The notes below the pieces were generated by a model. The model searched no databases. It saw nothing but the letters and a program-made list of their open reading frames with translations, and was not told the DNA's origin. This document shows, in pieces, positions 18,805 to 27,910 of a stretch of DNA of 64,000 bases (its first letter is position 1; every line of letters starts with the position of its first letter). Source of the stretch: Flavobacterium luteum (GTDB taxonomy: Bacteria; Bacteroidota; Bacteroidia; Flavobacteriales; Flavobacteriaceae); assembly GCF_008806775.1 (NCBI RefSeq), contig NZ_WAEM01000001.1:186001-250000 (forward strand), given 5' to 3'. The position numbers and the translations under genes are program-made.

Positions 18805-19205
18805 TTACAAATAAGCGATATAGTCTTTATGTGATTTTACAAAAGAACTTAACAAAATGGAAGCTGTCTTATCTTTAATATTTGCTAATTCAGTTCTGCT
18901 AAAAGTATCAAAAAAAATATTTTATATTAGTTTTTTATAATTAATTATATGAAAATCAATTGACCAATCTGAGGATTGTTTTTCTTTAACCTTTTCATTA
19001 AAAACACAAATAATTCTTTTATGATAAGAGTACTTTTTTATTTTTTCAAAAAGAATTTTATAACATCTTCTTCTCCTTCAATATAAAGCAAAACTCCAGT
19101 TATTTCATTGTTGATATTACTTCTTCTAGAATGTTTAGAAGCGAATCAATTTCATTTTCTTCTAAAAGATTTACTCATGAACTCATAATAAATGATTCTA
19201 TACAT
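18805..19205 (-). pseudogene. decayed BLUF-domain blue-light receptor
   Basis: No open frame spans this segment, but the three minus-strand frames together read as one BLUF domain. The order is MYRIIYYEF (start at 19205), LLEENEIDSLLNI, SRRSNINNEITGVLLYIEG, EDVIKFF, KKYSYHKRIICVFNEKVKEK, SSDWSIDF, and a C-terminal helix FSRTELANIKDKTASILL ending at the TAA at 18805-18807. At least four frameshifts and a deletion of roughly ten codons are needed; the deletion removes the segment that holds the flavin-contacting glutamine of BLUF proteins (FIQxLEG). The remaining 400 bases equal one short single-domain BLUF protein of about 140 residues. Family assignment is from motif order by eye. Confidence 0.75.
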
Positions 19206-19426
19206 AAATTAATCAATTAAATAATCCACACTAATTTAGTTTGTTTTTTTTAATTTGTATCGAAATTAAATTAAATTCGATATTTAACCTTATTAATTGT
19301 TAAATTTTTAATTCATAAGATACAATATTAAAATATCCTTACATTTGTATGCTAAATTTTAATCTTGACATAAAGATATAATATTGTATTTATAATTTCT
19401 AAGGTATCGTTTGTTAATTCCAAATC

Positions 19427-20806
19427 ATGAAAAAAAACACCCAAATTCACATTTTATTTTTAATACTAAGTCTATTTTTCATACATTTTTCTTACAGTCA
19501 GAATAATATTTCTATTTCAAAAAGATCTCCTTCTGGAAAAGTTCGTTGTTCATCGGTTGAATATGAAAAATATTTAAAATTAAAAAACCCTAAAAGAGCA
19601 ACTAAGGATGAATTTGAAAATTGGATTGCTCCTAAAATAATTGAACTTAAAAAAAATCAATACGTACAAAAAACAGCAGCTACTATTATTACAATTCCAG
19701 TAGTAATTCATATTATTCATAATGGAAATGCCATTGGGGTTGAAGAAAACATCACTGATGCCCAGGCTCTATCACAAATTACAGTTTTAAATCAAGATTT
19801 CAGAAGACAACTTGGGACTCTAGGTTACAACACAAATCCAGTAGGAGCCGATATTGAAATAGAGTTTTGTATGGCTCAAAGAAAGCCTAATGGAACTGCA
19901 ACGAATGGTATAGATCGTATAAAAAGGTCAACAGAACAATACGCAACTATGGATGAAACTGAAAATATGAAAGCGGCTACACAATGGGATCCAAAGAAGT
20001 ATTTTAATATTTGGACAGTTTATTTTTCAGATGATAATAATACTGAACAGTATGGAACTTTAGGATATGCTCAATTTCCGAGTACTTCCAGCTTGACAGG
20101 AATTGACGTTGATGGAGGAGCCGCTAATACTGACGGTGTAATTATTGATTATAGAAATTTTGGCACTTCAGATATTGCGACTGGTCCATATTCACAAGGG
20201 TATGATAAAGGGAGGACAGCTACGCACGAAATTGGCCATTGTTTTGGTCTTGTTCACATTTGGGGTGATGGAAACGGAAATCCTGATACTGGTAAAACAG
20301 ATTGCAGTGCAACCGATTACTGTGCAGATACTCCGCAGTCAGGTTATGAACATTATGAGTGCGGTACTTTTGATACTTGTAAAACTAAACCAGGTAGGGA
20401 TATGAATGAAAATTATATGGATTATACCGAAGATGCCTGTATGAATATCTTTACTTTAAATCAAAAAGAAAGGATTACAGCTGTAATGAATAATTCTCCT
20501 AGAAGAAAAGAGTTAAAAACTTCGAATGCATGTTCACCACTTTTATCATCTAATAAATTTGATTATTTGAATGGTATTTATTTGTTTCCAAATCCTACTA
20601 AAAACGTGTTGAATATTTCAGTTTTACGGTCAGAATTGCCTAATAGCTATACAATTTATAATACTTTAGGACAAGAAATCGAAAATAGAAATGTTCAAAC
20701 CAGTGCCGATTTAAAAATAAATACAAGCTCTTATACTAAAGGTTTTTATTTAATTAAAATTGTTAAAGAGAACGCTTCTAAAACATTACAATTTATAAAA
20801 GAATAA
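19427..20806 (+). CDS. secreted M43 zinc metalloprotease with type IX sorting domain
   Basis: A secreted endopeptidase of 459 residues in the M43 (cytophagalysin/pappalysin) family. A signal peptide (about 1-25, FSYSQ) is followed by a propeptide-like region with a single cysteine at about residue 38, a candidate cysteine switch. The catalytic domain contains HEIGHCFGLVH at residues 267-277, the full HExxHxxGxxH zinc site, and the Met-turn ENYMDYTEDACM about 65 residues later. Several paired cysteines lie between. The last 75 residues (FPNPTKNVLNIS to the end, with YNTLGQEI and GFYLIKI) form a type A sorting domain for the type IX system. A terminator follows. Confidence 0.93.
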   Translation: MKKNTQIHILFLILSLFFIHFSYSQNNISISKRSPSGKVRCSSVEYEKYLKLKNPKRATKDEFENWIAPKIIELKKNQYVQKTAATIITIPVVIHIIHNGNAIGVEENITDAQALSQITVLNQDFRRQLGTLGYNTNPVGADIEIEFCMAQRKPNGTATNGIDRIKRSTEQYATMDETENMKAATQWDPKKYFNIWTVYFSDDNNTEQYGTLGYAQFPSTSSLTGIDVDGGAANTDGVIIDYRNFGTSDIATGPYSQGYDKGRTATHEIGHCFGLVHIWGDGNGNPDTGKTDCSATDYCADTPQSGYEHYECGTFDTCKTKPGRDMNENYMDYTEDACMNIFTLNQKERITAVMNNSPRRKELKTSNACSPLLSSNKFDYLNGIYLFPNPTKNVLNISVLRSELPNSYTIYNTLGQEIENRNVQTSADLKINTSSYTKGFYLIKIVKENASKTLQFIKE

Positions 20807-20823
20807 TTAAAAACTTAAAGATT

Positions 20824-20857
20824 AAAAAGGAACTTTACATCAGAGTTCCTTTTTTTA
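20824..20857 (+). terminator. terminator of the M43 protease gene
   Basis: AAAGGAACT pairs with AGTTCCTTT around a nine-base loop and is followed by seven Ts. Confidence 0.85.
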
Positions 20858-20953
20858 TGAATTGAACTTTAGTAAAAATATAAATACGGCATTATAAGAC
20901 TTAAATTTTCAAATCCACAAAATATATTCTATTTTAGCATTATTAAAATTTTT

Positions 20954-21820
20954 ATGATAATGATAACAGAAGCTCAGTTTCAGAATGAATTGCAACTCAT
21001 TATAAAAAATGCGATACGTGAAGATGTTGGCCCTGGAGATTTTAGTTCTTTGGCTTGCATTCCAAAATCTGCAACAGGAAAAGCAAAGTTATTAGTAAAA
21101 GATGAAGGCATAATTGCAGGTGTTGATTTCGCAAAAATGATTTTTGAATATATAGATTGCAATCTTCAATTCGAAGTTTTTATTCAAGATGGAATGCCTG
21201 TAAAATATGGCGATGTAGTTTTTCATGTTTCTGGCTGTTCACAATCTATTCTTAAAGCAGAACGATTAGTACTCAATTCTATGCAACGGATGTCTGCAAT
21301 TGCAACAAAAACGAATAATTACGTTAAACTCTTAGAAGGAACCAACACTAAAATTCTCGATACTCGAAAAACAACACCTGGTTTTCGTGCTTGTGAAAAA
21401 TGGGCAGTTACAATAGGTGGAGGTGAGAACCATCGTTTTGCTTTATACGACATGATTATGCTTAAGGATAATCATAATGATTTTGCTGGAGGAATTACAA
21501 TGGCCATTCAAAAAACAAAATCTTTTCTAAAAGTGAACAATCTCGATTTAAAGATTATTGTAGAAGCAAGAAATCTTGAAGAAATAAAAGAAATTTTAAA
21601 AAACGATGGCGTTCATAGAATTTTAATAGATAACTTTAATTATGAAAACACAAGAAAGGCAGTTCAGTTAATTGGTAATCAATGCCAAACGGAATCGTCA
21701 GGAAATATCAATGAAATTACCGTTCGTCATTATGCAGAATGTGGTGTAAATTATGTTTCCTCAGGAGCATTAACACATTCTGTTCACAATATGGATTTAA
21801 GTTTAAAGGCAACTGAATAA
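20954..21820 (+). CDS. nadC: nicotinate-nucleotide pyrophosphorylase (carboxylating)
   Basis: Makes nicotinate mononucleotide and CO2 from quinolinate and PRPP in de novo NAD synthesis. The 288-residue length is standard. Motifs visible are REDVGPGDFSS near the N-terminus, ERLVLNSMQRMSAIAT (about 110), DTRKTTPGFRACEKWAVTIGGGENHRF (about 138-164) and MIMLKDNH, all signature residues for quinolinate and PRPP binding, then IIVEARNL and ILIDNF in the barrel strands. The ATG at 20960 is a possible alternative start. It heads a close-packed plus-strand run with yihY-like, DUF2147 and priA (gaps 39, 48 and 30 bases). Confidence 0.96.
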   Translation: MIMITEAQFQNELQLIIKNAIREDVGPGDFSSLACIPKSATGKAKLLVKDEGIIAGVDFAKMIFEYIDCNLQFEVFIQDGMPVKYGDVVFHVSGCSQSILKAERLVLNSMQRMSAIATKTNNYVKLLEGTNTKILDTRKTTPGFRACEKWAVTIGGGENHRFALYDMIMLKDNHNDFAGGITMAIQKTKSFLKVNNLDLKIIVEARNLEEIKEILKNDGVHRILIDNFNYENTRKAVQLIGNQCQTESSGNINEITVRHYAECGVNYVSSGALTHSVHNMDLSLKATE

Positions 21821-21859
21821 ATTTAGATGTTTAGAAAATAATAAATCAAGACTCCATTC

Positions 21860-22783
21860 ATGTCGCAAGAAATAGAAATTAAATTAAAGAGAATTCCTAT
21901 AGTCAGAAACCTAATACAGGTATTAAAGATGATAAAACTTCCTTGGCTACAAGGGTTGTCGTTTTATGATTTATTAGAATTTTATATTTTAGGAATAGTA
22001 GAAGGCGCATTATCTTATCACGCCAGTGCTGTAGCTTTTAGTTTTTTTATGGCATTGTTTCCTTTTGCACTGTTCATTTTAAATCTAATTCCATATATAC
22101 CTATAGAAGGATTTCAGGTTGATTTTCTAGAATTTGTAAAAGAAGGAGTTCCTCCAAATACTTATGATGCAATTTATAAAATCATAAGCGATATTCTAAA
22201 CAATAGTCATTCAGGATTATTATCTTCTGGATTTTTATTGTCTATTTTCTTAATGGCAAACGGCTTAAACGGAATATTAGGTGGTTTTGAATCTTCTCGA
22301 CATGTACTAAATAAAAGAGGTTTTTTTCATCAATATTTGGTTGCTTTAGGAATGTCATTACTACTGTCTTTACTTTTATTGGTTACAGTAGCGATTATCG
22401 TTGTTTTTGAGGTTTTAATTCAACAAACTATTATTCAAGATGTAGTAAGCGATTCTATTCCTTTAATTGTTTTAGGGCGTTATGCATTTGTAATCCTTAT
22501 GATTCTGATAACTACATCTATACTTTTTAAGTTTGGAACTATAAACCATAAAAATAGAGCCTTTATTTCTATAGGTTCAGTATTTACTACTGTACTTATT
22601 ATTCTATCGTCATATATATTTGGAATTTGGGTCATTAAATTTTCAAAATACAATGAATTGTATGGTTCAATAGGAACATTATTAATTATGATGTTTTACA
22701 TTTGGATAAATTGTATGATCCTTCTTCTAGGATTTGAATTGAATGCTTCTATAGAGAAATTAAAAAAGAAAAATTCAAATTAA
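21860..22783 (+). CDS. YihY/BrkB-family inner-membrane protein
   Basis: An integral membrane protein of 307 residues with about six hydrophobic helices. The N-terminal pattern (AEGALSYHASAVAFSFFMALFPFALFIL) and the YGSIGTLLIMMFYIWINCMILLLGFELNA segment at the C-terminus are the conserved blocks of the YihY family, once misnamed RNase BN. Its function is not established; transport or envelope roles have been proposed. It lies 39 bases after nadC and is probably co-transcribed with nadC, the DUF2147 gene and priA, a pairing without an obvious functional link. Confidence 0.9.
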   Translation: MSQEIEIKLKRIPIVRNLIQVLKMIKLPWLQGLSFYDLLEFYILGIVEGALSYHASAVAFSFFMALFPFALFILNLIPYIPIEGFQVDFLEFVKEGVPPNTYDAIYKIISDILNNSHSGLLSSGFLLSIFLMANGLNGILGGFESSRHVLNKRGFFHQYLVALGMSLLLSLLLLVTVAIIVVFEVLIQQTIIQDVVSDSIPLIVLGRYAFVILMILITTSILFKFGTINHKNRAFISIGSVFTTVLIILSSYIFGIWVIKFSKYNELYGSIGTLLIMMFYIWINCMILLLGFELNASIEKLKKKNSN

Positions 22784-22831
22784 TCACTTTTACGAATAAG
22801 TTGCAACATTTATATAAAATCCATCATTTTA

Positions 22832-23263
22832 ATGAATAAAATCCAGTATCATATATTACTTTTATTACTACCATTAGTCATAAACGCTCAAGTTGTTACT
22901 GGCAAATGGAAAGCAATAGATGATGTGACTGGAAAACCATTAGCTATTCTTGAGATTTATGAAATTGAAGGGAAAATTTACGGGAAAGTGCTTGATATTT
23001 TAAACCCAAAAGATCGCCACAAAGTATGTAGTAATTGCTCTGGCGAAGATAAAGACAAACCAATTATTGGGATGACAGTTATAAAAGGGTTAATCAAAGA
23101 TGGATTTGAATACAATTCAGGAAAAATTTTAGATCCTAAACACGGAAGGCTTTATAAATGCTTCATTACTCTAGAATCTAAAGACCAACTTAAAGTACGG
23201 GGCTATATAGGATTTTCATTATTCGGAAGAACACAATATTGGTATCGGGTAAAATCGCAATAG
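22832..23263 (+). CDS. DUF2147 periplasmic protein
   Basis: A small exported protein of 143 residues. The signal peptide (MNKIQYHILLLLLPLVINAQ) is followed by VTGKWKAIDDVTGKPLAILEIYEIEGKIYGKV, then CSNCSGEDKDKPIIGM and LYKCFITLESKDQLKVRGYIGFSLFGRTQYW. This order is the lipocalin-like pattern of DUF2147. The three cysteines (two in CSNC, one in LYKC) may form a disulfide. Function is unknown. In other bacteria members lie near envelope or stress genes; here it sits between a membrane protein and priA in one transcription unit. Confidence 0.88.
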   Translation: MNKIQYHILLLLLPLVINAQVVTGKWKAIDDVTGKPLAILEIYEIEGKIYGKVLDILNPKDRHKVCSNCSGEDKDKPIIGMTVIKGLIKDGFEYNSGKILDPKHGRLYKCFITLESKDQLKVRGYIGFSLFGRTQYWYRVKSQ

Positions 23264-23293
23264 CAATTTAAATAAAAAATATCAAACAAAAAA

Positions 23294-25801
23294 ATGTACT
23301 TTGTAGAAGTAATTTTACCGCTTTCCCTAACCAAAACGTTTACTTACAGCGTCTCGGAAGCCGAATTTTATTATATAAAAAAAGGAATGCGATTAGCAGT
23401 TCCTTTTGGTAAAAGTAAAATTTATACTGCGCTAGTTATCGAGTTGCATCAAAATAAACCCATTTTATACGATGCTAAAGAAATACATCAAATTCTAGAC
23501 GAAAAACCTATTGTAAACGAAATCCAAATTTCACATTGGCAATGGATAGCGTCCTATTATATGTGTGCTATTGGCGATGTATATCGAGGTGCTATGCCCA
23601 GTGCTTTTCTTTTGGAAAGTGAAACTATTATTTCTCAAAAAAATGATGGTTTTGTTGATGAAAGTCAACTTTCAGATGATGAGTTTCTAGTTTACCAAGC
23701 TTTACAACAGCAATCTTCTCTTAAAGTACATGATGTTGCTTCAATTTTAAACAAGAAAAATGTTTTACCTGTTATTCAAAAGTTAATTGATAAAGGAATC
23801 TTGGTTTTACAAGAAGAAATAACTGAAGCGTATAAGCCAAAATTAGTTCGCTACATTCGTCTGGATTCAAAATACGAATCGAATGAAGGATTGAGTCAAC
23901 TTTTAGAATCACTAAAATCAAACAAACAAAAAGAAATAATCTTAAGTTATTTTCAATTACAAGCCACATTAAAAAAATCAATTACTGTAAAAGAGATTGT
24001 ACAAGTCGCAAATTCAACAGTTGCAGTTGTAAAAGCACTTATCGATAAACAAATTTTTGAAGAATATTATATTCAAGAAGATCGAGTAAATTTTAACGGA
24101 AAAGTTAAAGAAGAAGCTTTGCAATTAAGCGCTGCACAAGAAATTGCTTTTCAAGAAATAAAATCGGAATTTATAAATAAAGAGGTTTGTCTATTACATG
24201 GCGTTACCTCTAGCGGAAAAACCGAAATTTATATTCAACTTATAGAAGAATATATTCAACAAGAAAAACAAGTTTTGTATTTGTTACCAGAAATCGCTCT
24301 AACTACACAATTAGTAAGTCGATTACGTGAATATTTCGGAAACAAAGTGGCGGTTTACCATTCAAAATACAATAACAATGAGCGTGTTGAAGTTTGGAAA
24401 CAAGTTTTAGAGAATTCTCCGAAATCGCAAATAGTAATAGGAGCGAGGTCAGCTTTATTTTTGCCCTATTCTAATTTAGGGCTTATTATTGTAGATGAAG
24501 AGCATGAACAAACATTTAAGCAGCAAGACCCGTCACCAAGATATCATGCTCGTGATGCTGCTATTGTATTGTCTAATTTTCATCAATCAACACGTGGCAA
24601 CCGAGCCAATAGCGAACTGAGCGGAGCTAATGCCGATCTGGGCGGAGCCAAAGTACTTTTAGGATCTGCTACACCAAGTATTGAGACGTATTATAATGCA
24701 CAATCCCAAAAATACGGTTTAATCGAAATTAGTGAACGCTTCGGGAATGCCGTAATGCCAGAAATTGAGTTAGTCGATTTAAAAGACAAATATTTTCGTA
24801 AAAAAATGTCGGGCCATTTTAGCGATACTTTACTAGAAGAAATAACTACTGCATTATCTTATGGGAGTCAAGTGATTTTATTTCAAAACCGAAGAGGGTT
24901 TTCTCCCGTCGTAGAATGTATGACTTGTGGTCATGTGCCTCAATGCCCGCAGTGCGACGTGAGTTTAACGTATCATAAGCATAAAAACCAGTTGCGATGC
25001 CATTATTGTGGCTATTCAATGGCAAATCCAACGAGTTGCCATGCCTGTTCAAGTGTACACCTGATAACAAAAGGCTTTGGAACCGAACAAATTCAGCAAG
25101 AATTAGTAGCTCTTTTTCCAAACACCAAAATTGGAAGAATGGACCAGGACACGACTCGTGGAAAATTTGGTTTCGAAAAAATAATCGACAGTTTTAAAAA
25201 CAGAGAAATTGATATTTTAGTAGGAACACAAATGCTCGCCAAAGGATTAGATTTTGATAATGTAAGTTTAGTTGGAATCATGAATGCCGATAATATGTTG
25301 TACCATCCTGATTTTCGGGCTTTTGAAAGAAGCTTTCAAATGATGACACAAGTAGCGGGCCGTGCAGGTCGTTCTGAAAAAAGAGGAAAAGTAATTATTC
25401 AAACTTATAATCCAAATCACAATACGATTCAACAAGTTACTCAAAATGATTATTTAGGTATGTATAAAGAGCAATTATACGAAAGACAAATTTATAAATA
25501 TCCACCGTATTTCAAATTAATTAAGCTTACTTTAAAACATCGTGATTTCGAAAAATTGAAAACAGGTGCAATGTGGCTATTTCAAGTATTGCAACAAAAT
25601 ATGAGTATTCCAATTCTAGGACCAGAAGAACCACCAATAAGCCGCATTAGAAATGAATATATCAGAACGATAATGATTAAGATTCCTCAAAATCAATCCT
25701 TGCAAGTCACAAAAAAAACTATCCAGAAAATTCTGAATAGTTTTGAATCTGTTGCTCAATTCAAAGCTATAAAAACAGCTGTGAATGTAGACTTTTATTA
25801 A
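23294..25801 (+). CDS. priA: primosomal protein N' (replication restart helicase)
   Basis: A 3'-5' DNA helicase that recognises stalled forks and reloads the replicative helicase. At 835 residues it has the N-terminal DNA-binding domain (YFVEVILPLSLTKTFTYSV), the helicase core with Walker A GVTSSGKT at 303-310 and the motif DEEH in LIIVDEEHEQTFKQQD, and a zinc-binding insertion with eight cysteines (CMTCGHVPQCPQC, then CHYCG, CHAC). GTQMLAKGLDFDNVSLVGI and QVAGRAGRSEKRGKV are helicase motifs V and VI. Between motif II and VLLGSATPS lies an unusual 20-residue insertion (about 433-453, RGNRANSELSGANADLGG) with higher GC than the rest. The end overlaps the convergent LytTR gene by four bases. 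Confidence 0.96.
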   Translation: MYFVEVILPLSLTKTFTYSVSEAEFYYIKKGMRLAVPFGKSKIYTALVIELHQNKPILYDAKEIHQILDEKPIVNEIQISHWQWIASYYMCAIGDVYRGAMPSAFLLESETIISQKNDGFVDESQLSDDEFLVYQALQQQSSLKVHDVASILNKKNVLPVIQKLIDKGILVLQEEITEAYKPKLVRYIRLDSKYESNEGLSQLLESLKSNKQKEIILSYFQLQATLKKSITVKEIVQVANSTVAVVKALIDKQIFEEYYIQEDRVNFNGKVKEEALQLSAAQEIAFQEIKSEFINKEVCLLHGVTSSGKTEIYIQLIEEYIQQEKQVLYLLPEIALTTQLVSRLREYFGNKVAVYHSKYNNNERVEVWKQVLENSPKSQIVIGARSALFLPYSNLGLIIVDEEHEQTFKQQDPSPRYHARDAAIVLSNFHQSTRGNRANSELSGANADLGGAKVLLGSATPSIETYYNAQSQKYGLIEISERFGNAVMPEIELVDLKDKYFRKKMSGHFSDTLLEEITTALSYGSQVILFQNRRGFSPVVECMTCGHVPQCPQCDVSLTYHKHKNQLRCHYCGYSMANPTSCHACSSVHLITKGFGTEQIQQELVALFPNTKIGRMDQDTTRGKFGFEKIIDSFKNREIDILVGTQMLAKGLDFDNVSLVGIMNADNMLYHPDFRAFERSFQMMTQVAGRAGRSEKRGKVIIQTYNPNHNTIQQVTQNDYLGMYKEQLYERQIYKYPPYFKLIKLTLKHRDFEKLKTGAMWLFQVLQQNMSIPILGPEEPPISRIRNEYIRTIMIKIPQNQSLQVTKKTIQKILNSFESVAQFKAIKTAVNVDFY

Positions 25802-26493
25802 TTTATTGCTAAGGCGCGAACAAGATCCTCTTTCTTGTTTCTACTCAAAGGAATTTTTGTTATTCCAATTTCAGCAAACTTACTATTAAATCGTTCTACC
25901 TTATCAATATTAATGATATAGGACTTATGGACTCGAATAAATTTATCTTTCGACAAATCGTTTTCAAAAGACTTCATAGTAGAAAGCACTAGGTTGCTAT
26001 CTTCCTCGGTAACTACTTTTACATAATCACCAAAAGCTTCAATCCATTTAATTTTTGAAGTAAACACTTTTAATTTTTTAAGATTACTCTTAATAAAAAT
26101 GTGTTCTCCATCTTCATCTTGATTTTCATTCTTTAGAATATGAAAATCCATGGCGCGTTTTACAGAAGCATTAAAACGATCAAGAGCAATAGGTTTTTGT
26201 AGGTAATCTGTTGCATCATAATCGAAAGCTTTCATAGCGTATTCAGCCTTAGACGTGATAAAAATGATTTGAGGTTTCACTTTTAAACCGTCTAAAAAAT
26301 CAAAACCGCTTATGACCGGCATTTCTATATCTAGAAATATTAGGTCTACGGAGTGTACAGACATGCAATTTTTTGCTTCAATTGCATTAGAAAAATCTCC
26401 AATTAAATGTAAATTTGGATGATTATTCACTAACTTTGCAATGATCATCCTCTGGATAGAGCTATCATCGACAACTACACAATTTAGTTTCAT
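25798..26493 (-). CDS. LytTR-family response regulator
   Basis: A two-domain transcription regulator of 231 residues. The receiver domain (1-120) has the acidic pair near the start (VVDDSS), the phosphorylated aspartate in DLIFLDIEMP (about residue 55) and the lysine in FITSKAEYAMKAF. The C-terminal LytTR DNA-binding domain (about 130-230) shows EAFGDYVKVVT, TMKSFENDL and RVHKSYIINIDKVERF, all close to consensus. No histidine kinase of the LytS/YehU type is adjacent, so this is an orphan in this window. It is convergent with priA and divergent from rpsF. Confidence 0.93.
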   Translation of the reverse strand: MKLNCVVVDDSSIQRMIIAKLVNNHPNLHLIGDFSNAIEAKNCMSVHSVDLIFLDIEMPVISGFDFLDGLKVKPQIIFITSKAEYAMKAFDYDATDYLQKPIALDRFNASVKRAMDFHILKNENQDEDGEHIFIKSNLKKLKVFTSKIKWIEAFGDYVKVVTEEDSNLVLSTMKSFENDLSKDKFIRVHKSYIINIDKVERFNSKFAEIGITKIPLSRNKKEDLVRALAIN

Positions 26494-26601
26494 AATTTTA
26501 TTGTATTATAGATTTGGTTCGACGAAAGTAAAACGTTTTTTCTTATAAACCTAACGTTTGTCGGTTTTTTTTGCCATACAACGAATAAAATTACTTTTTG
26601 C

Positions 26602-26631
26602 TTGTTTATTTAAAAAAAAAGACTATTTTTG
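26602..26631 (+). promoter_or_regulatory. promoter of the rpsF-rpsR-rplI operon
   Basis: TTG at 26602-26604, a 19-base spacer and TATTTTTG at 26624-26631. Initiation near 26638 would give a leader of only about 23 bases and decides the rpsF start at 26661. Confidence 0.8.
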
Positions 26632-26660
26632 CAAAAATTAACAAATTAATATATATTTTT

Positions 26661-27002
26661 ATGAATCATTATGAAACTGTTTTCATTTTAAATCCCGTTT
26701 TATCTGAAGTTCAGGTAAAGGAAACAGTGAGCAAATTCGAAGAATTTCTTACGTCCAGAGGAGCAGAAATGGTATCAAAAGAGGATTGGGGCTTGAAAAA
26801 GATGGCTTACGAAATCCAAAACAAGAAAAGTGGTTTTTACCATTTATTCGAATTCAAAGTTGCAGGAGAAGTTTTAATTGCTTTTGAAACTGAATTTAGA
26901 CGTGACGAGAGAGTAATGCGTTTCTTAACTGTAAGTTTAGATAAGCATGCAATATCTTGGGCAGAAAGAAGAAGAACTAAATTAAAAGCAGCAAAAGCGT
27001 AA
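26661..27002 (+). CDS. rpsF: 30S ribosomal protein S6
   Basis: A small-subunit protein that pairs with S18 on the 16S RNA platform. From the ATG at 26661 the product is 113 residues and begins [16 protein letters not shown], the conserved S6 opening; [20 protein letters not shown] (about 46-65) is the family signature. An in-frame start at 26598 would add 21 residues but lies upstream of the expected transcription start, so it is rejected. First gene of the S6-S18-L9 operon, with rpsR three bases after the stop. Unlike many bacteria, no ssb or priB gene lies between. Confidence 0.97.
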   Translation: MNHYETVFILNPVLSEVQVKETVSKFEEFLTSRGAEMVSKEDWGLKKMAYEIQNKKSGFYHLFEFKVAGEVLIAFETEFRRDERVMRFLTVSLDKHAISWAERRRTKLKAAKA

Positions 27003-27004
27003 TC

Positions 27005-27301
27005 ATGGCAACACTACAACAATCCGCTTCAGGAAAAAAAGATGGAGATATCAGATATCTTACTCCTTTAAACATTGAAACTAACAAAACTAAAAAATAT
27101 TGTCGTTTCAAAAAATCTGGAATCAAATATATTGATTATAAAGATGCAGACTTTTTATTGAAATTCGTAAACGAACAAGGTAAGATTTTACCACGTCGTT
27201 TAACAGGAACTTCATTAAAATACCAAAGAAAAGTGTCAGTTGCGGTAAAAAGAGCGAGACATTTAGCGTTAATGCCATATGTGGCAGATTTATTAAAATA
27301 A
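27005..27301 (+). CDS. rpsR: 30S ribosomal protein S18
   Basis: Binds next to S6 in the small subunit platform. The 98-residue product has a longer N-terminal tail than E. coli S18 (75 residues), usual in Bacteroidota, and then [41 protein letters not shown] and [13 protein letters not shown], all canonical. Only one of the cysteines that bind zinc in some S18 proteins remains. It is translated directly after rpsF, and the L9 gene follows after 66 bases containing a hairpin. Confidence 0.97.
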   Translation: MATLQQSASGKKDGDIRYLTPLNIETNKTKKYCRFKKSGIKYIDYKDADFLLKFVNEQGKILPRRLTGTSLKYQRKVSVAVKRARHLALMPYVADLLK

Positions 27302-27310
27302 TTTAAAAAA

Positions 27311-27367
27311 AATCAGTTGTTGGTTTTCCGATAAAGGAAACCTAACTTCTATAATAAGGACAACAAC
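27311..27367 (+). promoter_or_regulatory. structured leader between rpsR and rplI
   Basis: An outer GTTGTT pairs with AACAAC directly before the L9 start codon, and inside it TTGGTTTTCC pairs with GGAAACCTAA (one mismatch, one wobble) around a GATAAA loop. Folding would hide the bases just before the ATG at 27368. No terminator T-run follows, so if it acts it would act on translation or RNA processing. Confidence 0.45.
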
Positions 27368-27811
27368 ATGGAACTTATATTAAGACAAGACGTTCAAAAC
27401 GTAGGATTTAAAGATGATGTAGTTACAGTTAAAGCTGGTTACGGTCGTAATTTTTTAATTCCTCAAGGATTTGCACATTTAGCAACTCCATCGGCAAAAA
27501 AAGTTTTAGCTGAAAATTTAAAACAAAAAGCGCACAAAGAAGCTAAAGTGGTAAACGATGCAAAAGCATTGGCTGAAGCTTTAAAAGCTATCGAAATTAA
27601 AATTTCAGCGAAAGCTGGAGGTGAAAAACTTTTTGGTTCTATTACAAATATTGACATAGCTGATGCTTTAGCTAAAGGTGGTCAAGTAATTGATAGAAAA
27701 TTTATTACTTCTGGTATCGTTAAACGTACTGGTAAATATGCTGCTACCGTAAGGTTACACAGAGATGTAATCATAGAATTGCCATATGAAATTGTTGCTG
27801 AAAAAGCATAA
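27368..27811 (+). CDS. rplI: 50S ribosomal protein L9
   Basis: A two-domain protein of the large subunit near the L1 stalk. The 147-residue product starts MELILRQDVQNVGFKDDVVTVKAGYGRNFLIPQG, the N-terminal RNA-binding domain, followed by the long connecting helix (about 41-75) and the C-terminal domain (GGEKLFGSITNIDIADAL, then HRDVIIELPYEI). Length and motifs are standard. Last gene of the rpsF operon, closed by a strong terminator at 27829. Confidence 0.97.
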   Translation: MELILRQDVQNVGFKDDVVTVKAGYGRNFLIPQGFAHLATPSAKKVLAENLKQKAHKEAKVVNDAKALAEALKAIEIKISAKAGGEKLFGSITNIDIADALAKGGQVIDRKFITSGIVKRTGKYAATVRLHRDVIIELPYEIVAEKA

Positions 27812-27828
27812 TTTCTAAAACATGTAAA

Positions 27829-27862
27829 AAATCCCAACTCTTAGGAGATTGGGATTTTTTTT
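27829..27862 (+). terminator. terminator of the rpsF-rpsR-rplI operon
   Basis: AATCCCAA pairs with TTGGGATT around an eleven-base loop, followed by about seven Ts. Confidence 0.88.
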
Positions 27863-27910
27863 TGATTTTTTTACAACCTTTCACTTCTAACTTCCAACTT
27901 GCTAAAACCT

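Noticed and set aside
20145..20405. Open frame inside the M43 protease gene
   Set aside because: An out-of-frame shadow of the HExxHxxGxxH region, not an independent gene.
26598..26660. N-terminal extension of rpsF
   Set aside because: The -7 box at 26624-26631 is inside it, so it would not be transcribed; S6 proteins start at MNHYE-type sequence.
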